From contig NW_015622543.1 of assembly GCF_000835495.1 (NCBI RefSeq), positions 5,754,619 to 5,818,618 of the forward strand: a DNA stretch of 64,000 nt, read 5' to 3'. Below, one piece after another: positions 23,101 through 33,625 of this stretch. The notes beneath the pieces are model-generated. The model was not told the DNA's origin. It ran no database searches and was given only the letters and a program-made list of their open reading frames with translations. The first letter of the stretch is position 1. Every line of letters begins with the position of its first letter. Source of the stretch: Cladophialophora immunda (Eukaryota > Ascomycota > Eurotiomycetes > Chaetothyriales > Herpotrichiellaceae). The translations under genes were made by a program, and so were the position numbers.

Positions 23101-24849
23101 TCATGTACTTGTTCTTGCATGTCGCTCCATGGCGAGAAAGCCACCCTTAACATCTCCGATCCATCTCCACTTCTTTTTCCGCACAGCTGCTTGTTCTGCT
23201 GCCGCTTCAGCTTCAGTTCTTTCTATCAATTTCTGTGCTGCAATTTGACTATCGTTTCCCCGCTGGCAAACGAAGTATATTGATGGGAGTTGTTGTTCTC
23301 CGTCTGGTGTCTCCCTTGCTGGGCTTGGGGGGATTTGATCGGACTGGCCACTTGGCTTCGTGGGGAAGCTGTCGTGCCTTCTAGCCACGGGGATATGCGA
23401 CTCCTGATCAATCAACCCTCCATCTGGTCCCATCTCAGGAGGCGGGCTAGCATTCGCTGCAAACCCAAGAACACCAAATGCTTCGCTTCCGTGCCTCAGA
23501 ATCTGCGAGATTGGGATGTTCAAACTGTTCCGAACCTTCGGACCGAGTTCATACTCATGCTCTTCACGCACGTCGACCACAATAGGCTTGCTTTTCCTTT
23601 TTCCACTTCTGTCAGGAAGTGCTTCCGCCTCAGCATGCTCCCTTAGAAAGTCCTTTGCGTGAATTCTGTTATTCTCGCCGAGCAGTTTGACATCTTCGAA
23701 AACGCCACAAAACGCCTGATAGTCCAGTCTGCCGTTTGAGATCACTTCTGCCGTGACCTTGCTTAGACCTCTTGTTGCCAGAGCTTCGTCATCGCCGCAT
23801 GCGACGCAATCCTTCCGCCGACCCCGCAAGCCAATTGTGCGGAACATACTTCGTGGATCAGCGGCGTAGGTGTTGTACAGGAGCATTGTATGTTGTGGCT
23901 TCTGTCTCAGCGTTTCCGTGGAAGCTCTCGTGCTGTCCGCCCGCCGTTCTGCTTCGGTTTGACGAGAGAAATGTCCGCCGCTCGTGATTATCTTGATAGC
24001 CTCTCCAGCCATCAAAGTCCCTATCACTCCAACAACCGGGCCTAGAATTCCTATCTCGCTGCACCCTCGTACTGTTTCCGGGGCCGGCGGGCGAGGAAAC
24101 ACACAGCGATAGCAAGGGCCCTTTTCGTCGCCTTCAAACGAAGTGGGCGGGGAATTGAGGACGATGAGCATACCCTCACCTCTCTGTGCAGCACCACTAA
24201 CCAGCACTTTCTCCATTGCCACGCACGCATCCGAGATCAAATAGCGCGTCGCGGGATTATCTGTGCAGTCGAGGACAAGATCATACTGTGACACGACATC
24301 CAGAATATTGCTCGCGCTGGCGGATTCTTCATGGCAGATGTAAGCGATCTCGGGGTTCAGCTCTCGACATCTCGTGGCCGCGGACTGGACTTTACTCTGC
24401 CCCGAGCGTGCAGCAGATGCGGTGTGGACAATTTGACGGTGGAGATTGCTGATTTCCACATTGTCGCCGTCCATAAGACCCAATGTACCTATTCCCGCGC
24501 CGGCTAGGTACAGCGCCGCGGGTGAACCGAGCCCGCCCAGTCCAATAATGAGGACTTTGGAGGCTAGCAGAGATTCTTGACCGCGCAGTCGGACTTGAGG
24601 AACTAGCATTTGGCGGTTGTATCTGCCGGAAGCGAGAGATGGAGCAGGCAGAAGAGGAGAGGGAGATGATTGGATTTCCAGTTGGGAGGTCAGAGAGGTG
24701 GATCGTGCTTCATAATGTCCTTCTTCTGAACCTGACTGGGGACGCGCTTTGGGACCCGACATGTCCACGTCCTGTGTTTCTGATATGTCTGATATTTTGG
24801 CGGCTTGGGCGTCAATCGGAATCGGCGGATTGGCCTTGGGTGAGGGCAT
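23101..24849 (-). CDS. UBA4: Adenylyltransferase/sulfurtransferase Uba4 (MOCS3/CnxF)
   Basis: A single-exon, 582-residue E1-like protein fused to a rhodanese domain. It activates the C-terminal Gly of Urm1 (tRNA thiolation, urmylation) and, in moulds that make molybdenum cofactor, the small molybdopterin-synthase subunit. After a disordered N-terminus comes the ThiF/MoeB domain: YNRQMLVPQVRLRGQ, the nucleotide loop GLGGLGS, then DNVEISNLHRQIVHT. CYRCVFP and CVAC supply the structural zinc Cys pairs. RGCSEIGILGPVVGV contains the E1-type Cys. The rhodanese part has VDVREEHEYELGPKV, an Asp/Ser/Pro-rich insert, and the persulfide loop CQRGNDSQ with the catalytic Cys. It ends WIGDVKGGFLAM as usual. 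Cytosolic. Confidence 0.93.
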   Translation of the reverse strand: MPSPKANPPIPIDAQAAKISDISETQDVDMSGPKARPQSGSEEGHYEARSTSLTSQLEIQSSPSPLLPAPSLASGRYNRQMLVPQVRLRGQESLLASKVLIIGLGGLGSPAALYLAGAGIGTLGLMDGDNVEISNLHRQIVHTASAARSGQSKVQSAATRCRELNPEIAYICHEESASASNILDVVSQYDLVLDCTDNPATRYLISDACVAMEKVLVSGAAQRGEGMLIVLNSPPTSFEGDEKGPCYRCVFPRPPAPETVRGCSEIGILGPVVGVIGTLMAGEAIKIITSGGHFSRQTEAERRADSTRASTETLRQKPQHTMLLYNTYAADPRSMFRTIGLRGRRKDCVACGDDEALATRGLSKVTAEVISNGRLDYQAFCGVFEDVKLLGENNRIHAKDFLREHAEAEALPDRSGKRKSKPIVVDVREEHEYELGPKVRNSLNIPISQILRHGSEAFGVLGFAANASPPPEMGPDGGLIDQESHIPVARRHDSFPTKPSGQSDQIPPSPARETPDGEQQLPSIYFVCQRGNDSQIAAQKLIERTEAEAAAEQAAVRKKKWRWIGDVKGGFLAMERHARTST

Positions 24850-25224
24850 AGACCTATCTATACCTCAGTCAACGATCCGCTGAAACGAAAGAACAGAAGA
24901 CCGAATACAAAATCAAACAAGAGTGTTCATTTATCAAGTCTCTGGTCTGGTTCCCAGCAGCGTTTGATCATCTTATCACCTGACACCTAGGCGATTGTCT
25001 TCCTGCAGGGGAGCATTCGTCTGTCCCTGAGGTGGCTATATTCATACATAGACCAATAGATCATACCATTCAACCCATCCATTGCTGTCGCTGGGTATCA
25101 TGTCATACTTGTAACGCAACACCAAGATTCTCCGGTGTTCCCAGACAAAGTTCTGCCAGCTTCGGCAAAACAAATTTCCCGGCCACGCAGAGAGAAACAC
25201 ATGCAGAAACAATGGCGTCGGAAC
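24850..25224. other. Intergenic, UBA4 promoter
   Basis: This is the UBA4 upstream region and the GPD 3' side. No other feature seen. Confidence 0.5.
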
Positions 25225-26562
25225 TTACTCGTCTTCTGGTTCGATCAGATCAGGAAGATGCTCGGCCTTCTCCTTGCCTTCCAGGACGTTGTATACAGCA
25301 GTAAGAAGAGGGAAGTCCTTCTCCATTCCCTTGTACCGGAGGAATTTATTGACTTCATGGGCAGTCAATGCTCCTTGAAGCTTCTGCCCATTAAGCTCCC
25401 TTTCCTGAATCTCCTCGATCGATTTGCCCTCCTGGATGCTCATTTTGGCGCACCGAAAGTTGCGGCCGCCAGAACACGAGGTGATCAAATCTGCAACCCC
25501 TGCCGACTCGACCGTGAATGTGTCAGACTGAATCGTATGAGGGAAGAATCTGTTTCCGAACTCTCTCATCTCCAGCAGACCAATTCGCATAACTGCTGCC
25601 TTGGCATTGTCGCCCCAGCCCAAACCGTCAACCCAGCCAGCAGCAACGGCGACGACGTTCTTCAAAGCACCACCCAGAGATACACCAGCTACGTCAGAGA
25701 CTACTCGCACGTGAAAGTAGCGCCGGTGAAACAGTTTCTTCAACGTATCATGGTCGATTGAGTGATATTCGGCAGGGAGCGGCTTGAGCTGGACCTTGGA
25801 TGGATTGCCGGAGACGTCCTTGTGTACCAATTTTGTCAAATCAACATGGCTTGAAGCTGGGCTGGGGCCTTGTGATGTGGCAGGTGTAGGTGATTGTGAA
25901 TCCATCAATGGCGGGTCGTATGCAACTGTAGTTTCACTGAATTTCTCTTGGGCCACTTCACTGGCAATATTTGCTCCAGACAAGGCACCACAGTATATCC
26001 CCAGTTCCGCTCCAATAGTCTCGGAAAATAAGCTGATGGAGGATTCGTGGACGTTGACACCTTTGATGCACGAGATGCCTCGAGCGAAGGGTAGGATATG
26101 GCCACGGAGCTGTTTGCATAGGTTGAGAATAAATTGGTGAGGGAGATTGAAGATCAGAATAGTAGAGTTCTTGACTGAGTCGACCAGGCTCGGATTGGCA
26201 ACGACGTTGGGAGGTAGAGCAATTCCAGGGAGGTATTTAACGTTCTCGTGGAAGGCGTTGATGAGCGTCGACAGCTTTTGTTTTCCTTTGCTAAATTCGG
26301 AGGACTCGTCATAGTGTTTTGATTTCTTGTCCAGTTCAACCTCCTCTTCATAAACCCACATCTGCACCTCCCGTTCGAAGAGCTCAGGGTGTTCTAGTGT
26401 GTTTTCTCCCACAAGTTTGGCAATAGTCGATCCCCTGTCTGCGTCAGTGAAGATCTCGTGGAGAGGGTCTAGTCATTACCAGTTTCCAGAACCGATCACG
26501 GTGACCTTGTGCTTCTTTGCATAAGGTGTTAGAGCAGACATCCTCACTCGAAGCCCGTCCAT
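25225..26562 (-). CDS. GPD1: NAD-dependent glycerol-3-phosphate dehydrogenase
   Basis: It reduces dihydroxyacetone phosphate to glycerol-3-phosphate, feeding glycerol (osmolyte) and lipid synthesis. Exons 26480-26562 and 25225-26434 are joined by a 45-nt intron that splits the NAD-binding GSGNWGST loop, a conserved position. The protein has 430 residues. Seen: [26 protein letters not shown], the catalytic Lys in [20 protein letters not shown], and the substrate loop [11 protein letters not shown] Ser/Pro-rich insert of about 45 residues after [10 protein letters not shown] is known from related moulds. A longer in-frame start reaches 26742, but the ATG at 26562 gives the usual N-terminus. It ends EPEDE at a TAA that lies inside a GTAAGT, so a further 3' exon cannot be excluded. 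Confidence 0.9.
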
Positions 26563-27491
26563 GGTGACGGGACTGCTGTGTCTTGGGACGGCCGAGAGCA
26601 AATGCGTGGGAACAAGAAGTCTAGAGAAACGAAGAAATAAAGGCGGGCGAGAAGGCAACAGCATCCAGCGCAGGATGGTTGCGAGCAACGGGAACCAGAA
26701 GCACTTCTCGTCGTGAAATTTGGTGAGTGGTGGGCTGGACACGAAAGGATTCGGCCAAAATGTTGGTCAACTCAACATCTCGCGTGACGCAGGAACATGT
26801 CATAATGGGAAAGGCTCATTGAAGTTAATGAGACCAGCTGATCTTTTCCTGCCCGCTAGTGGGGGGAGAATAGAGCTCCACCAGGCCAACGATTTCTCCT
26901 TCCGAGGCTGAGGGTGCCTAGCTTAGTGCCTACAAGTCAGAGAGTTAGGCTCCAAAGGGTCCCGGATGGGCACTGAAGGCACCCCGCGCTTGCTTATCGA
27001 TAAGGGAAACCGCCTGCGCTAAAGTCACGATGATGAGAACCAACACTGCTCGGTCGCCGCACCCCTGCCATCGTGCAGGAAGCATCTACATGGTTCTAAT
27101 GACACACTACCCTTTTGACCGTGAAGGCCGTGCGTGCTCGCAAGATAAATGTTCGCTGCACTGCTCTCGACAGCCTCTAATTACTCGAAGCCATAGGAGA
27201 CACGATCGGCATATCGGGCGGCTCGACGATGGAAAGCCACCATAACAAGACGCACCTTGGGGGACAACTCCCCTCCTGCGGCATATCCAAGACTGGCGAA
27301 GACGCTGAGCATGGTTAGGCACCCAACATTGACGTGGGACGATGGCAGCGCAAGAAATACGAGGTTTCTCCTTAGTTCCCTGCATGGACCGCCAGACGCC
27401 TTTCCCTCGATCCGAACCCATTTGCGGTTCCTAGAGATTCAGCTGCTGTGATCATCAATAAACTTCGATAGAAGAGGCGGTTTGGTGGCCA
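26563..27491. other. Divergent intergenic region, GPD1 / HET gene
   Basis: Over 900 bp between two divergent starts. No gene recognised. This is a likely stress-regulated promoter for GPD1, but I did not identify specific operators. Confidence 0.5.
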
Positions 27492-29291
27492 ATGTCTCAA
27501 TCAGCCGCTGCTGCTCAGCCCCTTTATCTACCGCTTCTCGAAGGCGAGGTGATAAGGCTGGTAGATCTGCAACCAGGAATCGGGGAGGATCCTGTCTCGC
27601 TACGACTTTTGATCGCCGAATTAGGCCATCATCCTGACTACGAGGCCATCTCATATGTCTGGGGTGACCCAGGCCAAACCGTTCCGGTCCTTTGCAACGG
27701 AAGACCTCTCGCTATCACCGTCAGTCTCAATGCAGTCTTCAAGAGAGTTAGATACCCAGACCGATCCCGTCTCCTTTGGGCCGACGCTTTATGCATCAAC
27801 CAATGGCACGACGATGAACGAAGCCATCACGTGGCCTTTATGGGGAAAGTGTACCGGTGGGCGAAAAGAGTGCTTGTGCATTTTGGGGACGATCTAAATG
27901 GAGACGCAGTAAACGTCTCTTCTCTTGTGAAAGAATATGCTACTTTGATCTCGAGATACAAGTCGGTACATGACATGCCAATTCTGTTAGCTGAGGATCC
28001 TGCTCTTGATGATCCAAGGTGGAAAACACTATCGAGATTTCACCACTTACCATGGTGGACCAGAGCATGGGTTGTTCAGGAGGTCGGGCTTGCTCGAGAA
28101 CCGATCTGTTTATACGGGACTGAAGAGTTTGATTATCGTGATCTAATGAGGCTCGCTGTTTGGACAACAAGATGTGCGCCACACCTGGAATTCCGACATG
28201 ACGTTTCTTTCGCTACAGTCCATACGGACTGGCTCGATTGGTCGCCCAATTGGCAAGAAACCTCTCCGGATCCCAGCCAGACTTTCCTAGGACTGATGAA
28301 CCACTCGCGGTGGCTATCATGTCGGTTGAAGAAGGACCACATCTATGCCCTTCTGGGACATCCATTGGCTCATGTTGAGTCGAGCGAGGAGTTGATTGTT
28401 CAGCCAGCCTACAACAAGACTGACGAAGACGTTTACCTTGAGCTCGGGAAGACCTTGATAAGAGACCATGGCCTTCGTGTCCTATCTCCGGTAGACCACA
28501 CAGAAGAAACCTGCAAGAGCCCTTTGGTTCCTTCCTGGCTGCCCTTTTACCACAATGTTGAGCTCACCGCATGCAATTTTGGCGTATTCCCAGATTTCTG
28601 GTACAAGGCGTCGGGGGAGTCTGAGAGAGAAGTCGTCATTGGTGCCGACGACTTGCATGTTCGAGGCTTGCTCGTTGACATTGTGCGGCATTCAACTCAG
28701 TTTACTGAGCGGGACTTGGAAGATCTTGGAAGGCTTTCGAAGGAGAGCCCTGCTGTGGACCATCAGGATGGACTGCTGGACCACATCATGGCCGAAGCCC
28801 TTGCTGAGGCAAGTGGCCAGGCCTACGATGCGGACGACAAAATCACGGCCCTAAGCTTGACACTTTGTGCTGGGTTGTCGAGGTACCGATGCGCGGAAGA
28901 TGATCTTGATCAGCACTGCAAGGACTTTGCTGCCTACTACAAGGTTCGGAAAGGGCTACAAAACGAGGCTGATTGCCCTCCGTGGATGCTACGCGATCAA
29001 GCCACTGGAGACTATGAGAAGTACTTGACCGACATGAAGCTGGTATGTGAAGGAAGAAGCTTCATCTTGACCGAGAAGGGTCGTTTTGGTTTGGGGCCAC
29101 TGATCGCGTCGCCCGGAGACATCTGCTGCATTCTTTTTGGCGCTACTATACCTTTCATCCTGCGGAGGACGGAGTCCGAAGGGTATTTCAAGCTTGTAGG
29201 CGAGGCCTATCTGCAGGGGCTGATGCGTGGAGAGGCGCTCGGCCAGAGCCCAGCAAGTAGCTGTGAAGAGCAGACCTTCATCATCTGCTAG
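27492..29291 (+). CDS. HET-domain protein
   Basis: A single-exon, 599-residue protein with an N-terminal heterokaryon-incompatibility (HET) domain: IRLVDLQPG, YEAISYVWGD, then SRLLWADALCINQ and AFMGKVYRWAKRVLVHFGD. The HET domain is TIR-like, and its activation causes cell death after fusion of unlike hyphae. The C-terminal 400 residues are of the usual variable type, with WTRAWVVQEV and LGHP...VQPAYNKT followed by the late GDICCILFGATIPFILR strand pair. No ankyrin or NACHT partner is fused. The STAND gene lies 12 kb to the left; both belong to recognition-type families, but proximity alone does not link them. Confidence 0.9.
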   Translation: MSQSAAAAQPLYLPLLEGEVIRLVDLQPGIGEDPVSLRLLIAELGHHPDYEAISYVWGDPGQTVPVLCNGRPLAITVSLNAVFKRVRYPDRSRLLWADALCINQWHDDERSHHVAFMGKVYRWAKRVLVHFGDDLNGDAVNVSSLVKEYATLISRYKSVHDMPILLAEDPALDDPRWKTLSRFHHLPWWTRAWVVQEVGLAREPICLYGTEEFDYRDLMRLAVWTTRCAPHLEFRHDVSFATVHTDWLDWSPNWQETSPDPSQTFLGLMNHSRWLSCRLKKDHIYALLGHPLAHVESSEELIVQPAYNKTDEDVYLELGKTLIRDHGLRVLSPVDHTEETCKSPLVPSWLPFYHNVELTACNFGVFPDFWYKASGESEREVVIGADDLHVRGLLVDIVRHSTQFTERDLEDLGRLSKESPAVDHQDGLLDHIMAEALAEASGQAYDADDKITALSLTLCAGLSRYRCAEDDLDQHCKDFAAYYKVRKGLQNEADCPPWMLRDQATGDYEKYLTDMKLVCEGRSFILTEKGRFGLGPLIASPGDICCILFGATIPFILRRTESEGYFKLVGEAYLQGLMRGEALGQSPASSCEEQTFIIC

Positions 29292-29950
29292 GATGCAAGT
29301 GGGTAGTTTTCCCAGCTGTTCTTGGATTGTTCGTCGCACCACCATCGGAATTCGCCAGGTGATGCGCCGGCCAAAGCTTTATCTCTCGTTTCAGATCCAG
29401 TTCTCTATTTGACAATTCCTAGTGGCAGAAGAGTGAGAAGGTCTTCTCTCTGCGAAGTCACGGACGAGGCTGGCGTAGAAGCGTTGAAAAAGGGGCTGCC
29501 AAGCCTGGAGAGACCGCTTGTCACATACCGCATCGGATCCCAGTATGGATCCCCAGTACGGGGTACTCAGTCGCTCGACCAAGAGGGTCATTGCGAAATG
29601 GAATAGAAGTCCAAGTTGGAAGACGGAAACGAGCGCAGTCGTAGTAAGAACATGGATTCATATCTCTGTATGGCTCCAACACAGCCTCTGATCTGCGACA
29701 CTACTCTCAAGCTAACGTGTGGTGTGATTTCTTCAACCTTGTGGTCCTCTGTGCCGTGTCCAACGAGCATTTGCTCTTGTTTCCGTCCCTCTGTCGACTT
29801 TGGTTTGGCAACATGCCTTCTGCAAGTGTGCAGGCACAATAAGCAAGCAGCTCCTGTCCATTCTCCTTGTCAACAATAAACTCAACCTTCCACTTTCATC
29901 ATCTCGCAAAGAATTGGCCCATCGAGCCTGGTGTTTGTCTCCACAAATCT
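29292..29950. other. Convergent intergenic region after the HET gene
   Basis: It contains an AGTACGGGGTACT near-palindrome (about 29555-29567). No gene recognised. Confidence 0.5.
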
Positions 29951-30916
29951 TTACCACAATGGAATTGCCTCCACGGCGTGACCGCGGTTGGTGGTGTCTG
30001 GAAACTTCCATGTCTCTGTTCTTGTCGGGATGTCGCGAAGTCTCATGTCTCCCGTCAATCGGATGTACGAACTGTGGGCCAAGGGGCATTCGTCGTTGAA
30101 GCACAGCGTGGGATTCGCGGCGTTGGGCTTGGGGCACAGGACGTCGTCGCCTTTGTTGAGATCGACCTTGAACCAACAGTCATCGGCCACCACAACGACT
30201 TGCCGACGGAAGAGGTTTGGATGCGCGCCCTGCCACATGACTGCTCTTGCTGGCTCGATCTCAGATGTGTGTGTGCTGCCATCTTCGAAAAGCCAACGCA
30301 TGTCCGCTCTAATGTCCAGCAGTGAGTATGGGCTACCAGTGACGACTTTGTGACTTACAGTGTTGTTTCTGGATGTGTGAAGACGATGACGCGCATCCCT
30401 TCGTCTCCAAGCATGCAGATCGGCCTATAACTGCGCGTTAGCTGAGAAACGGGCTGGGAGGGGACGACAGACATGACGAGGTTGACGTATGACTGGTCAC
30501 GATCAACTTTCAGGCTGATCCCACACCTACAACCAGTGTCAGCATCGTCTGACGGACAAGTCAACTTGCTGGCCAGGAGAACTTACACTGGACGGTGATC
30601 TACTTCATAAGCTTGTCTCATCTCGTTGACATTGACTGCTCGTGGAAGCTCGGACGTGGACGAGAGGCACTGCTTCTTATGGCGGCTGGGGCCATCTGCA
30701 GGGCCTATGCCATCAGGGCGTGATCAAAGGTATTTTTATATATAACTTACTTTCGATCTTGCAAGATGGACGCTTCTTCGACTCTTTATCAGAAAAATCC
30801 GACTCGCTAAAGTGTTCCGCCTGTTTCCGTGTGAGCAGTGACTTCCGGCGCGACAGGGATCTCAATACCATGGTTTCAGATGAATGGCGCGACTTGATCA
30901 CGATCTTCCGGCACAT
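29951..30916 (-). CDS. Conserved-looking hypothetical protein, four exons
   Basis: I do not recognise the family. Four exons fit in phase: 30751-30916, 30587-30704, 30359-30526 and 29951-30308, all with GTAAGT donors, giving 269 residues. The N-terminus is basic (LRSLSRRKSLLTRKQ). The middle reads ADMRWLFEDGSTHTSEIEP and VVVADDCWFKVDLNKGDD, beta-rich and compact. A CFNDECPLAHSSY segment follows, with two Cys and a His close together. No signal peptide or membrane span. The splice signals are strong enough that I believe the gene. Function unknown. Confidence 0.6.
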
Positions 30917-31320
30917 TCTAGATGTCGCGCTAGTGTCAATGATCAGTTTGATGAGATTGGCGCGGTGATAGAGATGGGAAAAGAGAACAAAGTGAAAGAA
31001 GGCGCGACACTGAGGAGAGAATGAAGAGAAGGCAAATCTGTGCCACGCGCAGGAGAAGGAAAAAGAACGTAAACAGACAGACGGTTTTGTCTGCCGGACC
31101 GTGAATCACTTGTGAAAATTCATTGCTCGTGCCGCACGTCAGCTTGGACTGCAGTTTGAGTGAGTTATCCCTAAGGCAAAGGCATGGGCATTACTATCAC
31201 AAGTCCGTTGTTTTCACCTACAGCTCACTTTCAATTCGGAGTACCCTAGGGCTCACGATCCAGGTACACTCTCATCACTACCCACCGGTCCGCGAGAGAC
31301 TGGAGCATACAAGGCCGTGG
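30917..31320. other. Intergenic, hypothetical-gene promoter
   Basis: This is the upstream region of the four-exon gene and 3' side of the acyl-CoA dehydrogenase. Purine-rich runs near 30970-31060. No other feature. Confidence 0.5.
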
Positions 31321-33050
31321 TCACAGCATTGCCTTGGGCATGTACTTCATCGCCTGCCGCACACCAAGATCCGCCAAAATCTCCTCCGTCCCTCCAAGAA
31401 TGGCATCGAACTTGTACGTGCGATGGAACATCTCGACATTCCTGCCCATGCCAGTGGTTGTGATACCCCGTCCCCCGAAGATATTGACGGCGTCGTCGGC
31501 GATCTCGTGGGCTGCGCGGGTGGCAAACATCTTGAAGAGCCCGATGGGGCCAGCCAAATGTCGGTTTTGCTCCTCCTGGGTCATGTTGCACATTTGGTAG
31601 GTGATGTTCTCGAGGTAGTTTTGGATGGCTTCGGCGTAAGCGATCATTCTGGCAAGTCTGGAAACACACACACAACGCATGTTAGCAAGGGTGGGAAGCA
31701 AAGAAAGAGAGGGAATAGATTCATACTTTTGTCTGATCACTGGTTCCTCGATCAATCTCTTCCCAAATACCCTCCGCTGGTTTGCCCACTTGATGCAATC
31801 CTCTACGATCATCCGGCTCGATCGAACGCTGAAGGTCGTGATCATCCACCGTTCGTGGTTGAAGTTCGTCATTATCACCCTGAATCCTTGATTCTCCACG
31901 CCGAGAAGATTCTCGACGGGCACTTTCACATTGTCGAACTTGATGAACGCGGTCCCGGCGGTTGTGGAATAGCTCGTCTTGATCTGGGTGGTCTCGACCC
32001 CTTCCTGTCTTTCGATGAGCAGCACAGAGAAACCCTTTTCGGTCTTGACGCCTGTGACGAAATAATCACAGAAGACTCCGTTGGTAATCCATTTTTTGGT
32101 GCCTGACACAAAGTATTAGAAGGAGGACGCAGACAGACGATCAAATGCGCATCTGGGGCTTACCATTGACAACGTAGTGCGTTCCGTCAGGGCTCTTGAC
32201 GGCAGTGGTCTTCATACCAGCCACATCCGACCCGGCAAATGCCTCGGAGATGGCTAGACAGATCTTCTTCTTGCCTGACAAGCATTCTTCGGCCACTCGC
32301 TTTCGAACATGGGGCTTTGCATGGTATAGGACAGCTGGTAAGCTGATGATCATGCCGCCCAGGTTGCCGTCGTTGAAGGACCGAGTACCAGTTCGACAGA
32401 GCTCCTGGGTGATGATCATCTCGTGGAAGTAATCGAATTCTTCCGGCGTCACAGCGCCATTCATCAAGTTGAGTCCTTTGAGGTGAGGCCCGGGTCCCAT
32501 GCGCATTGCATTCATTCCAAGGCGTCTGGATAATAATACATTGTTAGCTCATGCTGGAAGCGAGGACCCGAGATGTACGGAGTACATACCCCATCTCCTC
32601 GATAGTTGCGTCAGAAATCCTCTTTCCGCTGGTCTCCTTTTCCTGGGCTTCAGGAGTTAGAACCGTATCGACCCATACTCGCATTGCCCGCTGCAGCCGC
32701 CGATGGCTCTCCTTGAAGTAGGGGCTCTTGAATTGTGGTGTCAACCAGGTAGGCTCTCCATAAGGCACCAGACTGAGATCCCCGGGCTTTGGATATATGA
32801 CCTGGGGCTTCTCGCCCTTGACCGTGCCAATGCATAACGACTTCTCATACTTCTGCAGGACTTCCAATCGGTGCAGATTGAAGAAGTCGACTGTTGCGTC
32901 AAGCCCTCCCACTTGCTCCAGCACCGTCGAGCCCCCGGGATGGGCATCGGCAAAGTCGGTCAAGTCGTAGACCTTGGAGTCGATGATACACCATAGGCTG
33001 TCGGCGGTGTTATTCTGCGACACCTCGTCCCTGGAGATTTCTCGGCTCAT
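31321..33050 (-). CDS. Cytochrome b5-fused acyl-CoA dehydrogenase
   Basis: A predicted 511-residue flavoenzyme. Exons: 32590-33050, 32164-32525, 31727-32102 and 31321-31657. The first about 80 residues form a cytochrome b5 heme domain (VYDLTDFADAHPGGSTVLEQ, with the HPGG heme ligand, and the second ligand in the LHRLEVLQKY helix). The rest is acyl-CoA dehydrogenase: ITQELCRTGTRSFND, CLAISEAFAGSDVAGM (FAD/substrate loop), KKWITNG, RWMITTFSVRSSRM, then the C-terminal helices with NIFGGRGITTTGMGRNVE and the catalytic-region ILGGTEEIL. Fused b5-ACAD proteins are known in fungi; I infer that the b5 domain takes electrons from the flavin. The C-terminus KAML is only a weak PTS1. It is divergent from the nitronate monooxygenase across a 575-bp promoter. 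Confidence 0.9.
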
Positions 33051-33625
33051 GGTGGGAGATTGATCTCTACCGCAATCTCTCGAACAAGGCTCGCGAGTTC
33101 TCAGAGACTGGAATGCATGATTTTCTGGGAAAAAAGAGGCCCAGCCTGGGGGCTTACATAGGGGATCCGCCTCGGCTGACGCTGGGATCTGGATTTATAT
33201 ATTAGTGATACGCTTGTCGCGGAAGAGGTCTAGTCTTTGCGGACGCCAACCTGACCTCTCCCTGCTTTCCATTTAATAATCTCGAAGAAGGACTGTCTCG
33301 ACCACGGTCCGCGCGACTCGACACGATGGCGTCCTGCTCGTCTTGTGGGGAGAGGATTTGTGATGTTCTTACGCACGAATGCCTACTACCGCATCACATG
33401 TTGACACTCAGACGCCATGATCAGATACAAGGTAACTGACAATGTACCTCGGACGCGCTCAGAGTGGGTTGGCCGGGCCTGCTGGCTGATTACTACACCT
33501 GATTCGTGATTGTGATTCTGGATATGAAGCCCGGCAGAGGGCCGAGTGACTTCCTGCTCTCTGCACGGCCTATTCCCACCAACTCTCCAGAACATCCTCT
33601 TGTGTCCTCTCTCTAGACCTAGATC
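33051..33625. promoter_or_regulatory. Divergent promoter, ACAD / nitronate monooxygenase
   Basis: 575 bp separates the two divergent starts. Two CCTCGG hexamers (33170-33175 and about 33447) match the core bound by FarA/FarB, the fatty-acid-responsive Zn2Cys6 regulators of peroxisomal genes in Aspergillus. Whether they function here is inference. Confidence 0.5.
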
